A model generated the notes under the pieces. The model saw nothing but the letters and a program-made list of their open reading frames with translations, did not search any database and was not told the DNA's origin. From assembly GCF_000730605.1 (NCBI RefSeq), contig NZ_BBIS01000050.1, positions 1 through 64,000 on the forward strand: a stretch of 64,000 bases of DNA. The letters run 5' to 3'. Both the position numbers and the translations under genes were made by a program. The DNA is from Pseudomonas monteilii NBRC 103158 = DSM 14164. Its GTDB lineage: Bacteria; Pseudomonadota; Gammaproteobacteria; Pseudomonadales; Pseudomonadaceae. This document shows, one piece after another, positions 16,172 through 24,449 of the stretch (position 1 is the stretch's first letter; every line of letters begins with the position of its first letter).

Positions 16172-17329
16172 ATGCACAAGGTCGAGCTGGATGAACGCCC
16201 AGGCTGGCGTGCCACTGCCCTGCGCGAAGGGTTTGCCTTCCATACCATCGAGGGGGAGCGTTACTGGGACGAGCGCAGTTACTACCTGTTTTCCGAAACC
16301 CAGGTCGTGCGTGACTTGCAGGCCCCGACAGAAGAACTGCACGCCATGTGCCTGGACGCCGTTGATCGCATCGTCGACAGCGAGGCACTGATGACGCGGC
16401 TGGCGATCCCGCCTGCGTTCTTCGACCTGGTGCGCCGTTCGTGGAAGGCGCGGCAGCCGCACCTTTATGGGCGCTTCGATTTCAGCTACGACGGCCAAGG
16501 GCCGGCCAAGCTGATCGAGGCCAACTATGACACGCCCACCTCGCTGTACGAAACGGCAGCCTTCCAGCTGATCTGGCTGGAGGAGCAGATCGAACGGGGT
16601 GTGCTGCCAGGCCATGCCAGCCAGTTCAACACCCTGGCCGAAGACCTGGTGCAAGCGTTCATCGCGCTGCCGGGGCAGGGCACGTTTTACTTTTCCACCA
16701 TCGCAGGTTCGGTGGAGGACCGCGGCACCACGGACTTCCTGCGCAAGATGGCCGGGCACGCCGGCATTCCTACCCGGCACATCGACCTGGAAGACATCGG
16801 CCTGGACGGCGACGGGCGTTTTGTCGACCTGGCCGGCAGGCCGATATCACGGTTGTTCAAGTTGCATGCCTGGGAGCACATTTTCCGTGAGCAATTCGGC
16901 CAGGCCATCCCCGGCTGCAACACGCAGTTTTTCGAGCCGCCGTGGAAGGCTTTGATCTCCAACAAAGGCATCTTGCCGTTGCTGTGGGAGTGGCATGCCG
17001 GGCACCCCAACCTGTTGCCGGCGTTCGTGGATGACGCCCCGGCTGGCCCGGTGCCCAAGGGCTGGGTGCGCAAGCCTTACTTTTCGCGAGAAGGGGCGAA
17101 TGTCGATATCCATACTGCCGATGGCCGGCGGGTATTCGAGGACGGCCCGTACAACGATGCGCCATACATCCTCCAGGCCTTCGCACCGTTGCCCAGGTTT
17201 GCCGACAGCTACACCCTGATCGGTTCGTGGGTGGTGGGCGACCGCGCGGCGGGGATCGGCATTCGTGAGGATGACTCGCTGATTACCAAGGAAAGCTCGC
17301 GGTTCTTGCCGCATGTCGTGCTTGGCTAA
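16172..17329 (+). CDS. Glutathionylspermidine-synthase-like ATP-grasp protein (YjfC/YgiC-like)
   Basis: A 385-aa cytoplasmic protein matching the C-terminal synthetase domain of Gsp synthase without the amidase domain. Visible family blocks are YGRFDFSYDGQGPAKLIEANYDTPT (short part: LIEANYDTPTSLYE), the KLHAWEHIFRE segment, ISNKGILPLLWEWHAGHPNL (metal/ATP region) and RKPYFSREGANV near residue 300. ATP-grasp enzymes ligate carboxylates to amines. Published comparative work on amidoligases suggested that YgiC/YjfC types modify peptides or proteins rather than make glutathionylspermidine; the real substrate is not established. It is the last gene of the operon, directly after the DUF1190 lipoprotein. 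Confidence 0.83.
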   Translation: MHKVELDERPGWRATALREGFAFHTIEGERYWDERSYYLFSETQVVRDLQAPTEELHAMCLDAVDRIVDSEALMTRLAIPPAFFDLVRRSWKARQPHLYGRFDFSYDGQGPAKLIEANYDTPTSLYETAAFQLIWLEEQIERGVLPGHASQFNTLAEDLVQAFIALPGQGTFYFSTIAGSVEDRGTTDFLRKMAGHAGIPTRHIDLEDIGLDGDGRFVDLAGRPISRLFKLHAWEHIFREQFGQAIPGCNTQFFEPPWKALISNKGILPLLWEWHAGHPNLLPAFVDDAPAGPVPKGWVRKPYFSREGANVDIHTADGRRVFEDGPYNDAPYILQAFAPLPRFADSYTLIGSWVVGDRAAGIGIREDDSLITKESSRFLPHVVLG

Positions 17330-17338
17330 GCCATCACC

Positions 17339-17540
17339 GCAGGTCGGTTTCAGGATGCGCCTGGTCGTTCGCATGCATCCCTCTGGCGCCACAAGTGCCA
17401 TGCTTGCAGGATGCCTTCGGACCAGTGCACGCAGATGCACGGCCGTCGGCAAGGAGGCCGCCAGACCGCGCAACCGTGACGTGGCCGGCGCGCCGCAGCA
17501 GAACACGCCGGACACCTGCCCCACAATAATTCAGGCAGGG
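17339..17540 (+). promoter_or_regulatory. Structured leader of the fds operon; cobalamin-riboswitch-like candidate
   Basis: The 234-bp untranslated region before fdsG holds several elements in the order expected of a cobalamin riboswitch: GCAGGT (17339-17344), CGCAACCGTGAC (17469-17480, compare CGCAACnGU), and GCCGGACACCTGCC (17507-17520, near the B12-box consensus). ACCTGC can pair with the 5' GCAGGT. CCTGCC (17515-17520) can instead pair with GGCAGG (17534-17539) near the ribosome site, so two mutually exclusive folds exist. Small hairpins fill the middle, for example GTGCA/TGCAC at 17424-17439. The conserved GGGAA and L4 elements are not obvious. A molybdenum-cofactor RNA is another option because the operon encodes a molybdoenzyme. 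Confidence 0.35.
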
Positions 17541-17563
17541 TCCGTGATGCCGAGGTCCGCTGT

Positions 17564-18046
17564 ATGCCTGATGAATTGCTCCACCTGCCCGTTATCCAGC
17601 GCATTCTGGCCCGTGACAAGGCTACCCCAGGCGCGCTGTTGCCGATCCTGCATGCCATCCAGCATGACATCGGCTATATCCCCGATGCGGCTGTTCCCGA
17701 AATCGCCCATGCCCTGAACCTCAGCCTGGCCGAGGTGCGCGGCGTGATCAGCTTCTATCACGACTTCCGCACCACGCCGCCTGCGCGCCACACCTTGCGC
17801 CTGTGCCGCGCCGAGTCGTGCCAGAGCCGTGGCGCCGAGGCCCTGGCCGCGCAGTTGCGCGAACAGCTGGCACTGGACGACCACGGGACCAGCGCCGACG
17901 GCGCCATCAGCCTGCGCCCGGTGTACTGCCTGGGTGCCTGCGCCTGTTCGCCGGCGCTGGAACTGGACGGCCAAGTGCATGCGCGGCTCACCCCTGAGCG
18001 CCTGCGCGCATTGGTCAACGGTTGCCGGGAGGACGCAGCATGCTGA
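17564..18046 (+). CDS. fdsG: NAD-dependent formate dehydrogenase, gamma subunit
   Basis: A 160-aa NuoE-like subunit. The thioredoxin-like fold carries a [2Fe-2S] site in the order Cys-x4-Cys (CRAESC) and Cys-x3-Cys (CLGAC), as in NuoE and HoxE. FdsG is part of the soluble cytoplasmic formate dehydrogenase complex that oxidises formate to CO2 and reduces NAD+. GAGGT precedes the ATG after the long structured leader. Its stop overlaps the next start by seven bases (ATGCTGA), which points to translational coupling in fdsGBAD. Confidence 0.92.
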   Translation: MPDELLHLPVIQRILARDKATPGALLPILHAIQHDIGYIPDAAVPEIAHALNLSLAEVRGVISFYHDFRTTPPARHTLRLCRAESCQSRGAEALAAQLREQLALDDHGTSADGAISLRPVYCLGACACSPALELDGQVHARLTPERLRALVNGCREDAAC

Positions 18047-19599
18047 AGCTCTATATCCCCTGCGACTCGGTGGCCCGTGCCGTCGGGGCCGACCAGGTGG
18101 CTGATGCCTTGCAACGCGAGGCCGAGCGTCGCCAGCTACCGCTGGATATCCAGCGCACCAGTTCACGCGGGCTTTACTGGCTGGAGCCGCTGGTCGAGTG
18201 CGACAGCGCACAAGGGCGCCTGGGTTTTGGCCCGGTCACCCCGCAGGAGGTGCCTTCGCTGCTCGATGCCCTGGCCGGTGAACCCGGTGGCCACTCGCTG
18301 GCGCTGGGGCCGGTCGAAGACATCCCCTACCTGAAAACCCAGCAGCGCCTGCTGTTCGCCCGCGCCGGCATCACCCGCCCGTTGTCGCTGGACGACTATC
18401 GCGCCCAGGGTGGTTTCGCCGGCCTGGAAGCTGCCGTGGCAATGGACGGCGCCGATGTGGTCGCTGCCGTGCTCGATTCCGGCCTGCGTGGTCGTGGCGG
18501 CGCGGCGTTCCCCGCCGGGATCAAGTGGCGCACTGTGCGTGATGCCGTTGCCGGGCAAAAATACGTGGTGTGCAACGCCGACGAGGGCGACTCCGGTACC
18601 TTCGCCGACCGCATGCTGATGGAAGGCGACCCGTTCCTGCTGATCGAAGGCATGAGCATTGCAGGCCTCGCTGTGGGCGCCGACAAAGGCTACATCTACG
18701 TGCGTTCGGAATACCCCGATGCCATTCGCGTGCTTGACCAGGCTTTGGCCATCGCCCGCGATGCCGGCTATCTCGGCACTGACGTGGCCGGCAGCGGCCA
18801 GTCCTTCGACCTGGAAGTGCGGGTTGGCGCCGGCGCCTATATCTGCGGCGAAGAAACCGCGTTGCTCGAATCCATCGAAGGTAAGCGGGGCATCGTCCGC
18901 GCCAAGCCTCCACTGCCCGCGCTGCAAGGCTTGTTCGGCCTGCCGACGCTCGTACATAACGTGCTCACCTTGGCTTCGGTTCCCATCATTCTGGCCAAGG
19001 GGGCGGCGTTTTACCGCAACTTCGGCATGGGCCGTTCGCTGGGCACCATGCCGTTCCAGCTGGCCGGTAATATCCGCCAGGGCGGTTTGGTGGAGCGCGC
19101 ATTCGGCCTGACCCTTCGTGAGCTGGTCGACGGCTATGGCGGCGGCACCGCCAGTGGCCGGCCGCTGAAAGCTGCGCAGGTCGGTGGCCCGCTCGGCGCC
19201 TGGGTTCCGCCCAGCCACTTCGACACCCCGCTGGATTACGAAGCCTTCGCCGCCATGGGCGCGATGCTTGGCCATGGCGGTGTAGTGGTGGCCGACGACA
19301 CACTGAACATGGCCAGCATGGCGCGCTTTGCCCTGCAGTTCTGCGCTGAAGAGTCCTGCGGCAAATGCACCCCGTGCCGCATCGGCTCTACCCGTGGCAT
19401 GGAAGTGGTGGACCGGTTGATTGCAACCCAGGATTTCACTGAACGCCACGACCAGGCCCTGTTGCTGCGTGACCTGTGCGACACGATGCAGTACGGCTCG
19501 CTGTGCGCCATGGGCGGCATGACCGCCTACCCGGTGGCCAGTGCCCTCAAGTACTTCCCCGCCGATTTCGGGCTGACCACCACGGAGGCCGCGCAGTGA
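18040..19599 (+). CDS. fdsB: NAD-dependent formate dehydrogenase, beta subunit
   Basis: A 519-aa NuoF-like diaphorase subunit. The N-terminal part is thioredoxin-like without the iron-sulfur cysteines. GLRGRGGAAFPAGIKW (about residue 150) binds FMN, the CNADEGDSGTFADR block binds NAD(H), and C440, C443 and C446 in SCGKCTPCRIG, with a later Cys in GSLCAMGG, bind a [4Fe-4S] cluster. It passes electrons from the alpha subunit to NAD+ through FMN. ATG 18040 was preferred to an upstream frame because of the GGGAGGA site and normal FdsB length. The TGA overlaps the GTG start of fdsA. Confidence 0.93.
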   Translation: MLKLYIPCDSVARAVGADQVADALQREAERRQLPLDIQRTSSRGLYWLEPLVECDSAQGRLGFGPVTPQEVPSLLDALAGEPGGHSLALGPVEDIPYLKTQQRLLFARAGITRPLSLDDYRAQGGFAGLEAAVAMDGADVVAAVLDSGLRGRGGAAFPAGIKWRTVRDAVAGQKYVVCNADEGDSGTFADRMLMEGDPFLLIEGMSIAGLAVGADKGYIYVRSEYPDAIRVLDQALAIARDAGYLGTDVAGSGQSFDLEVRVGAGAYICGEETALLESIEGKRGIVRAKPPLPALQGLFGLPTLVHNVLTLASVPIILAKGAAFYRNFGMGRSLGTMPFQLAGNIRQGGLVERAFGLTLRELVDGYGGGTASGRPLKAAQVGGPLGAWVPPSHFDTPLDYEAFAAMGAMLGHGGVVVADDTLNMASMARFALQFCAEESCGKCTPCRIGSTRGMEVVDRLIATQDFTERHDQALLLRDLCDTMQYGSLCAMGGMTAYPVASALKYFPADFGLTTTEAAQ

Positions 19600-22478
19600 T
19601 CAATTTCTTCGACCCCGCTTCTGATAAAAGCAGCGACCTCGGCACCCCGGCCCGTGACAGCGACGTGCAGGTCAGCCTGAGCATCGATGGCCGTGCCATC
19701 AGCGTGCCCGCCGGCACTTCCGTCATGCGTGCTGCCGCCATGCTCGGCACCAGCATCCCCAAGCTCTGCGCCACCGACAGCCTCGAAGCCTTCGGCTCGT
19801 GCCGCATGTGCATGGTGGAAATCGAAGGCATGCGCGGCTACCCGGCGTCCTGCACCACGCCCGTCAGCGAAGGCATGGTGGTACGCACCGAAACCCCACG
19901 CCTGGCTGGCCTGCGCCGCAACGTGATGGAGCTGTACATCTCCGACCACCCGCTGGACTGCCTGACCTGTTCGGCCAACGGCAACTGCGAGCTGCAGACC
20001 GTGGCTGGCCAGGTGGGTTTGCGCGAGGTGCGCTACGGCTACGACGGCGCCAACCACCTGGCCGAGAAAAAGGATGTTTCCAACCCGTATTTCGACTACG
20101 AGCCCAGCAAGTGCATTGTGTGCAGCCGCTGCGTGCGCGCCTGCGAGGACATCCAGGGTACCTTCGCCCTGACCATTACCGGGCGCGGTTTCGAGTCGCG
20201 GGTGGCGGCGGCGGGCGGAGACAACTTCCTGGCCTCCGAGTGCGTCTCCTGCGGCGCCTGCGTGCAGGCCTGCCCGACTGCAACCCTTACGGAAAAAAGC
20301 CTGGTGCAGCTTGGCCAACCTGAGCGCTCGGTCATCACCACCTGCGCCTATTGCGGTGTCGGTTGTTCGTTCCGCGCCGAAATGAAAGGCGACCAACTGG
20401 TGCGCATGGTCCCGGACAAGAACGGCGGCGCCAACCACGGCCACGCCTGCGTCAAGGGCCGTTTCGCCTGGGGTTACGCCACCCACCCGGATCGCATCAC
20501 CAAGCCGATGATCCGCAAGCGGCTGGAAGACCCGTGGCAGGAAGTGAGCTGGGACGAGGCGGTGACGTATGCTGCCAGCGAGTTCCGCCGTATCCAGCTC
20601 AAGTACGGGCGTGACTCGATTGGCGGTATCACCTCCAGTCGCTGCACCAACGAAGAAGCCTATCTGGTGCAAAAGCTGGTGCGCACGGCGTTCGGCAACA
20701 ACAACGTCGATACCTGCGCGCGGGTGTGCCATTCACCCACCGGCTATGGCCTGAAGCAGACCCTGGGTGAATCGGCCGGCACACAAAGCTTCGATTCGGT
20801 GATGCAGGCCGACGTGGTGCTGGTGATAGGTGCCAACCCCACCGATGCCCACCCGGTGTTCGGCTCTCAGCTCAAGCGCCGTCTGCGCCAGGGCGCGCGG
20901 CTGATCGTGATCGACCCACGGCGCATCGACCTGGTCGACTCGCCCCATGCCCGCGCCGAGCTGCACCTGCAACTGCGCCCAGGCACCAACGTGGCCATGC
21001 TCAACGCCCTGGCTCATGTGATCGTCACCGAAGGCCTGCTGGCCCAGCGCTTCATCGATGCGCGCTGCGAAACAGAAGACTTTGCCCGCTGGCGTGACTT
21101 CGTCAGCCTGGCAGACAACGCCCCTGAAGTGCTCGGCCCGGTCTGCGGCGTGCCCGCCGAACAGATCCGTGCCGCTGCCCGGTTATATGCCACAGGCGGC
21201 AACGCGGCAATCTACTACGGCCTGGGCGTGACCGAGCACAGCCAGGGCAGCACCGCAGTGATGGGCATCGCCAACCTGGCCATGGCCACCGGCAACATTG
21301 GCCGTGAAGGGGTAGGGGTGAACCCGCTGCGCGGGCAGAACAACGTGCAGGGCTCTTGCGACATGGGCTCTTTCCCCCATGAACTGCCTGGCTACCGGCA
21401 CATTTCCAACGAAGGCGTGCGTGCCGAATTCGAGCGCGCCTGGGGCGTGACGTTGCAGCCCGACCCAGGCCTGCGCATTCCCAACATGTTCGAAGCCGCG
21501 CTGGACGGCAGCTTCAAGGCGTTGTACTGCCAAGGCGAGGACATCGCCCAGAGCGACCCCAACACCCAGCATGTCACGGCGGCCTTGCACGCCATGGAAT
21601 GTGTGGTGGTGCAGGATATTTTCCTCAACGAAACGGCCAAGTTTGCCCATGTGTTCCTGCCAGGCAGCTCGTTCCTGGAAAAGGACGGCACCTTTACCAA
21701 TGCCGAACGGCGCATTTCGCGTGTGCGCAAGGTGATGGAACCGTTGGCAGGCAAGGCGGACTGGGAGGCGACCGTGGCCTTGGCCAACGCCTTGGGCTAC
21801 CCGATGAACTACCGTCACCCGTCCGAGATCATGGACGAGATCGCCCGCCTGACGCCGACCTTCCGCCGCGTCAGCTATGCCGAAATCGACCGTCACGGCA
21901 GCTTGCAGTGGCCGTGCAACGACGCCGCACCCGATGGCACGCCGACCATGCACATCGACCAGTTCGTGCGGGGCAAGGGGCGCTTCATGCTTACCGGTTA
22001 CGTGCCCACCGACGAGAAGGTCAGCAACCGCTACCCGCTGCTGCTGACCACCGGGCGCATCCTCAGCCAGTACAACGTCGGCGCCCAGACCCGGCGTACC
22101 GGCAACGTGGCCTGGCATGACGCCGACCGCCTGGAAATTCACCCGACCGATGCCGAAAGCCGTGGCATTCAGGACGGTGACTGGGTGGGTATTGGCAGCC
22201 GCGCCGGGCAGACTGTACTGCGGGCCAAGGTCAGTGCGCGGGTGGCGCCGGGGGTGGTGTACACCACCTTCCACTTCCCCGAGTCGGGGGCCAACGTGAT
22301 CACCACCGACAACTCCGACTGGGCAACCAACTGTCCGGAATATAAGGTAACGGCGGTGGAAGTGGTGAAAGTGTTTCAGCCGTCGCAGTGGCAGAAACGC
22401 TATCAGGACTTCAGTGACGAACAGCAGCGTTTGCTGAAGGAGCGCCGTACAGCGGAGAAAGTCGAGGTGCGCCGATGA
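19596..22478 (+). CDS. fdsA: NAD-dependent formate dehydrogenase, alpha (molybdenum) subunit
   Basis: A 960-aa catalytic subunit, normal FdsA length. An N-terminal NuoG-like [2Fe-2S] domain (FGSCRMCMVEIEG and CTTP), a His/Cys cluster region and two ferredoxin-like [4Fe-4S] motifs (CIVCSRCVRACED, CVSCGACVQACP) precede the bis-MGD domain, which starts with TTCAYCGVGCSF. Cys378 in ARVCHSPTGYG is the expected molybdenum ligand, followed by the conserved His379. The protein oxidises formate in the cytoplasm. It starts with GTG at 19596, supported by GGAGG and by the 4-base overlap with fdsB. Selenocysteine is not used, since the codon is TGC. Confidence 0.94.
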   Translation: MINFFDPASDKSSDLGTPARDSDVQVSLSIDGRAISVPAGTSVMRAAAMLGTSIPKLCATDSLEAFGSCRMCMVEIEGMRGYPASCTTPVSEGMVVRTETPRLAGLRRNVMELYISDHPLDCLTCSANGNCELQTVAGQVGLREVRYGYDGANHLAEKKDVSNPYFDYEPSKCIVCSRCVRACEDIQGTFALTITGRGFESRVAAAGGDNFLASECVSCGACVQACPTATLTEKSLVQLGQPERSVITTCAYCGVGCSFRAEMKGDQLVRMVPDKNGGANHGHACVKGRFAWGYATHPDRITKPMIRKRLEDPWQEVSWDEAVTYAASEFRRIQLKYGRDSIGGITSSRCTNEEAYLVQKLVRTAFGNNNVDTCARVCHSPTGYGLKQTLGESAGTQSFDSVMQADVVLVIGANPTDAHPVFGSQLKRRLRQGARLIVIDPRRIDLVDSPHARAELHLQLRPGTNVAMLNALAHVIVTEGLLAQRFIDARCETEDFARWRDFVSLADNAPEVLGPVCGVPAEQIRAAARLYATGGNAAIYYGLGVTEHSQGSTAVMGIANLAMATGNIGREGVGVNPLRGQNNVQGSCDMGSFPHELPGYRHISNEGVRAEFERAWGVTLQPDPGLRIPNMFEAALDGSFKALYCQGEDIAQSDPNTQHVTAALHAMECVVVQDIFLNETAKFAHVFLPGSSFLEKDGTFTNAERRISRVRKVMEPLAGKADWEATVALANALGYPMNYRHPSEIMDEIARLTPTFRRVSYAEIDRHGSLQWPCNDAAPDGTPTMHIDQFVRGKGRFMLTGYVPTDEKVSNRYPLLLTTGRILSQYNVGAQTRRTGNVAWHDADRLEIHPTDAESRGIQDGDWVGIGSRAGQTVLRAKVSARVAPGVVYTTFHFPESGANVITTDNSDWATNCPEYKVTAVEVVKVFQPSQWQKRYQDFSDEQQRLLKERRTAEKVEVRR

Positions 22479-22678
22479 GCAGCGACAACCTGGTCAAGAT
22501 GGCCAACCAGATTGCCCATTACTTCGACAGCGAGCCGGACCGGGCCTTGGCGGTACAAGGGGTGCGGCAGCATTTGCAGAGCTTCTGGACACCGGCGATG
22601 CGCCGGCAACTGGCGGAGTGGAACAAGGCCAATGCGGGGGAGGGCCTGGACCCCAAGGTGCGGGAGGCGTTGGCGTAA
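22475..22678 (+). CDS. fdsD: Formate dehydrogenase delta subunit
   Basis: A 67-aa protein starting in an ATGA overlap with fdsA. It has the usual FdsD pattern: NLVKMANQIAHYF, a short linker, then VRQHLQSFWTPAMRRQL. FdsD belongs to the cytoplasmic NAD-dependent formate dehydrogenase complex and is thought to help assembly or stability of the molybdenum subunit. It is the last gene of fdsGBAD; the accessory fdsC (sulfur transfer to the cofactor) is not next to it. A REP pair follows. Confidence 0.88.
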   Translation: MSSDNLVKMANQIAHYFDSEPDRALAVQGVRQHLQSFWTPAMRRQLAEWNKANAGEGLDPKVREALA

Positions 22679-22700
22679 ATTTCGGGGCAAAAGACAGGCC

Positions 22701-22776
22701 CTGTGGGAGCGGGTTTACCCGCGAATGCGTCATTCGACTTACCGACGCTTTCGTGGGTAAACCCGCTCCCACACAG
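22701..22776. repeat. REP inverted pair (P. putida type)
   Basis: CTGTGGGAGCGGGTTTACCC (22701-22720) and its inverted copy GGGTAAACCCGCTCCCACA (22755-22773) enclose about 34 bp. This is the extragenic palindromic element common in P. putida-group genomes. It lies between convergent genes, where it can limit transcription and act on mRNA ends. Confidence 0.85.
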
Positions 22777-22788
22777 ATCGCGTTTGCT

Positions 22789-23652
22789 TCAGCCGCGGGC
22801 CAACTCGGCTTGGTGGGCGATGGCTTCTTCGCTTTTCAGCACCAATACATCGCCTTCCAGAGCATCCAGTACCACCTCCGAAGTATTTCCAATCAACGCC
22901 CCGGTAATCCCCGTGCGGCACACCGTCCCGATCACCGTGACCACGGCGTCCAGCTTCTGCTCGGTATGCGGGATCAGCACGTCCGCCGGCCCTTCGGCCA
23001 CATGCAGGCGCTCTTCGCTAATGTCGTACTCGGCCTGGAACGCTTTGCACGCCTCGCGATAGCGCTTTTCGATGGTCTCGCTCAACTGGTAAGCCGGGTC
23101 CGACGCCGACAGCATCGGTGACGGATGGGCGCTGATGACATGCAGTTCACCCTTGGCCAGTTTGGCAATCTCGAAGCCATGGTCAATGATGCTGGCATGC
23201 AGGCGGCGGTGATCCTCGTCCTGGTTGCCCACGTCCACCGCTGCCAGGATCACGCCACCCGTCCAGGGCCGCTCACTCTTCACCATTAGCACGGCACACG
23301 GGCACTGGCGCAGCAGCTTCCAGTCGCTGGGGGTGAGCAGGGCCTTTTTCAGCGGGTTGTCCGGGCGGTGTTCCTTGATCACCAGCTCGCAACCCTCGGC
23401 CTGCTGCACATAGATGATGGTGTCGTGCAGGTTGCCGCGCCAGGCCTCTTCATGGGTGACATTGTCGTAGCCGTCATCGTGCAGTTGACTACTCAACAGG
23501 CTCAGCAGCGCATGGTGATCATGCCGCTTGTCGCACATCAGCAGGTGCAGGCGTGCGCCGGTCACGCCGGCAATCAGCTTGGCCCGGGTCAGCGCCCGGC
23601 TGTGGGCGTGCTCGGGGTCGAGGACGACAAGGATGCTGCGGACGGCTTGCAT
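22789..23652 (-). CDS. Tandem universal stress protein (UspE-like)
   Basis: A 287-aa cytoplasmic protein with two Usp domains, about residues 1-145 and 150-287. The first has the start RSILVVLDPEHAHSRAL and the CPCAVLMVK strand; the second ends VVTVIGTVCRTGITGALIGN (nucleotide-binding Gly region) then LEGDVLVLKS. Such proteins support survival under energy or oxygen stress. A perfect Anr box lies 68-81 bp upstream of the start codon, as expected for Anr-controlled Usp genes in Pseudomonas. The gene is monocistronic and divergent from miaE. Confidence 0.88.
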   Translation of the reverse strand: MQAVRSILVVLDPEHAHSRALTRAKLIAGVTGARLHLLMCDKRHDHHALLSLLSSQLHDDGYDNVTHEEAWRGNLHDTIIYVQQAEGCELVIKEHRPDNPLKKALLTPSDWKLLRQCPCAVLMVKSERPWTGGVILAAVDVGNQDEDHRRLHASIIDHGFEIAKLAKGELHVISAHPSPMLSASDPAYQLSETIEKRYREACKAFQAEYDISEERLHVAEGPADVLIPHTEQKLDAVVTVIGTVCRTGITGALIGNTSEVVLDALEGDVLVLKSEEAIAHQAELARG

Positions 23653-23719
23653 GGGCGTTAGCTCCCTTCAAAGGTGGCGACCAATGCCTGACTATAGACG
23701 GCCCGCCCCCCGCTGGCGC

Positions 23720-23733
23720 TTGATGTACATCAA
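23720..23733. promoter_or_regulatory. Anr/Fnr box upstream of the universal stress protein gene
   Basis: TTGATGTACATCAA is a perfect TTGAT-N4-ATCAA palindrome centred about 75 bp upstream of the Usp start codon and about 83 bp upstream of miaE. Anr is the oxygen-sensing Fnr homologue of Pseudomonas. The spacing fits activation of the Usp gene. Confidence 0.75.
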
Positions 23734-23809
23734 GAAGCATAGTCACTGACGCCGCCCGCCGCCGCCGCTATAATCGCCAGCCCTGCCTGTTCTGTGTGGT
23801 TGCACGCTT

Positions 23810-24427
23810 ATGTCCCTGATCCCCGAAATCGACGCCTTTCTTGGCTGCCCGACGCCAGATGCCTGGATCGAAGCGGCGCTGGCCGACCAGGAAACCCTGC
23901 TGATCGACCACAAGAACTGCGAATTCAAGGCCGCCAGCACGGCCTTGAGCCTGATGGCCAAGTACAACACCCACCTCGACCTGATCAACATGATGTCGCG
24001 CCTGGCCCGTGAAGAGCTGGTGCACCATGAACAGGTGCTGCGGCTGATGAAACGCCGTGGCGTGCCACTGCGCCCTGTGTCGGCGGGGCGCTATGCGTCG
24101 GGGCTGCGCCGCCTGGTGCGCGCCCACGAGCCGGTCAAGCTGGTGGATACGCTGGTGGTGGGGGCATTTATCGAGGCACGCAGCTGTGAGCGCTTTGCCG
24201 CGCTGGTGCCGCACCTGGATGAGGAGCTAGGCCGCTTCTATCACGGCCTGCTGAAAAGCGAAGCACGCCACTACCAGGGCTACCTGAAACTGGCGCACAA
24301 CTACGGTGATGAGGCAGACATCGCTCGTCGTGTGGAGCTGGTGCGTGCCGCTGAAGTCGAGTTGATCCAGTCACCGGACCAGGAACTGCGCTTCCACAGC
24401 GGCATCCCGCAAGCGCTGGCCGCCTGA
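23810..24427 (+). CDS. miaE: tRNA-(2-methylthio-N6-isopentenyl-adenosine) hydroxylase
   Basis: A 205-aa non-haem diiron monooxygenase. The ferritin-like four-helix core shows Glu-x2-His motifs: REELVHHEQ (Glu69, His72), a Glu in FIEARSCERF and KSEARHYQ. MiaE hydroxylates the isopentenyl group of ms2i6A37 in tRNAs reading UNN codons and needs O2, so the modification reports oxygen supply. The start at 23810 fits the family N-terminus (LIPEIDAFLGCPTPDAW). It is divergent from the Anr-controlled Usp gene. Confidence 0.9.
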   Translation: MSLIPEIDAFLGCPTPDAWIEAALADQETLLIDHKNCEFKAASTALSLMAKYNTHLDLINMMSRLAREELVHHEQVLRLMKRRGVPLRPVSAGRYASGLRRLVRAHEPVKLVDTLVVGAFIEARSCERFAALVPHLDEELGRFYHGLLKSEARHYQGYLKLAHNYGDEADIARRVELVRAAEVELIQSPDQELRFHSGIPQALAA

Positions 24428-24449
24428 TTCGCACCAGGCGGCCCAGCCG

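Noticed and set aside
17424..17485. Molybdenum-cofactor riboswitch as sole explanation of the fds leader
   Set aside because: CCGTGAC occurs in both motifs, but the GCCTCC-type elements of the Moco RNA are missing; kept only as an alternative.
18163..19449. Long antisense frame across fdsB
   Set aside because: Shadow of fdsB; no ribosome site or recognisable protein, and the plus-strand gene is certain.
19596..22478. Possible selenocysteine codon in the formate dehydrogenase alpha subunit
   Set aside because: The molybdenum-ligand position 378 is TGC (Cys), and the reading frame has no internal TGA.
22701..22776. Short repeats considered as a CRISPR array
   Set aside because: Only one inverted pair exists, with no direct repeats or spacers and no cas genes; it is a REP pair.
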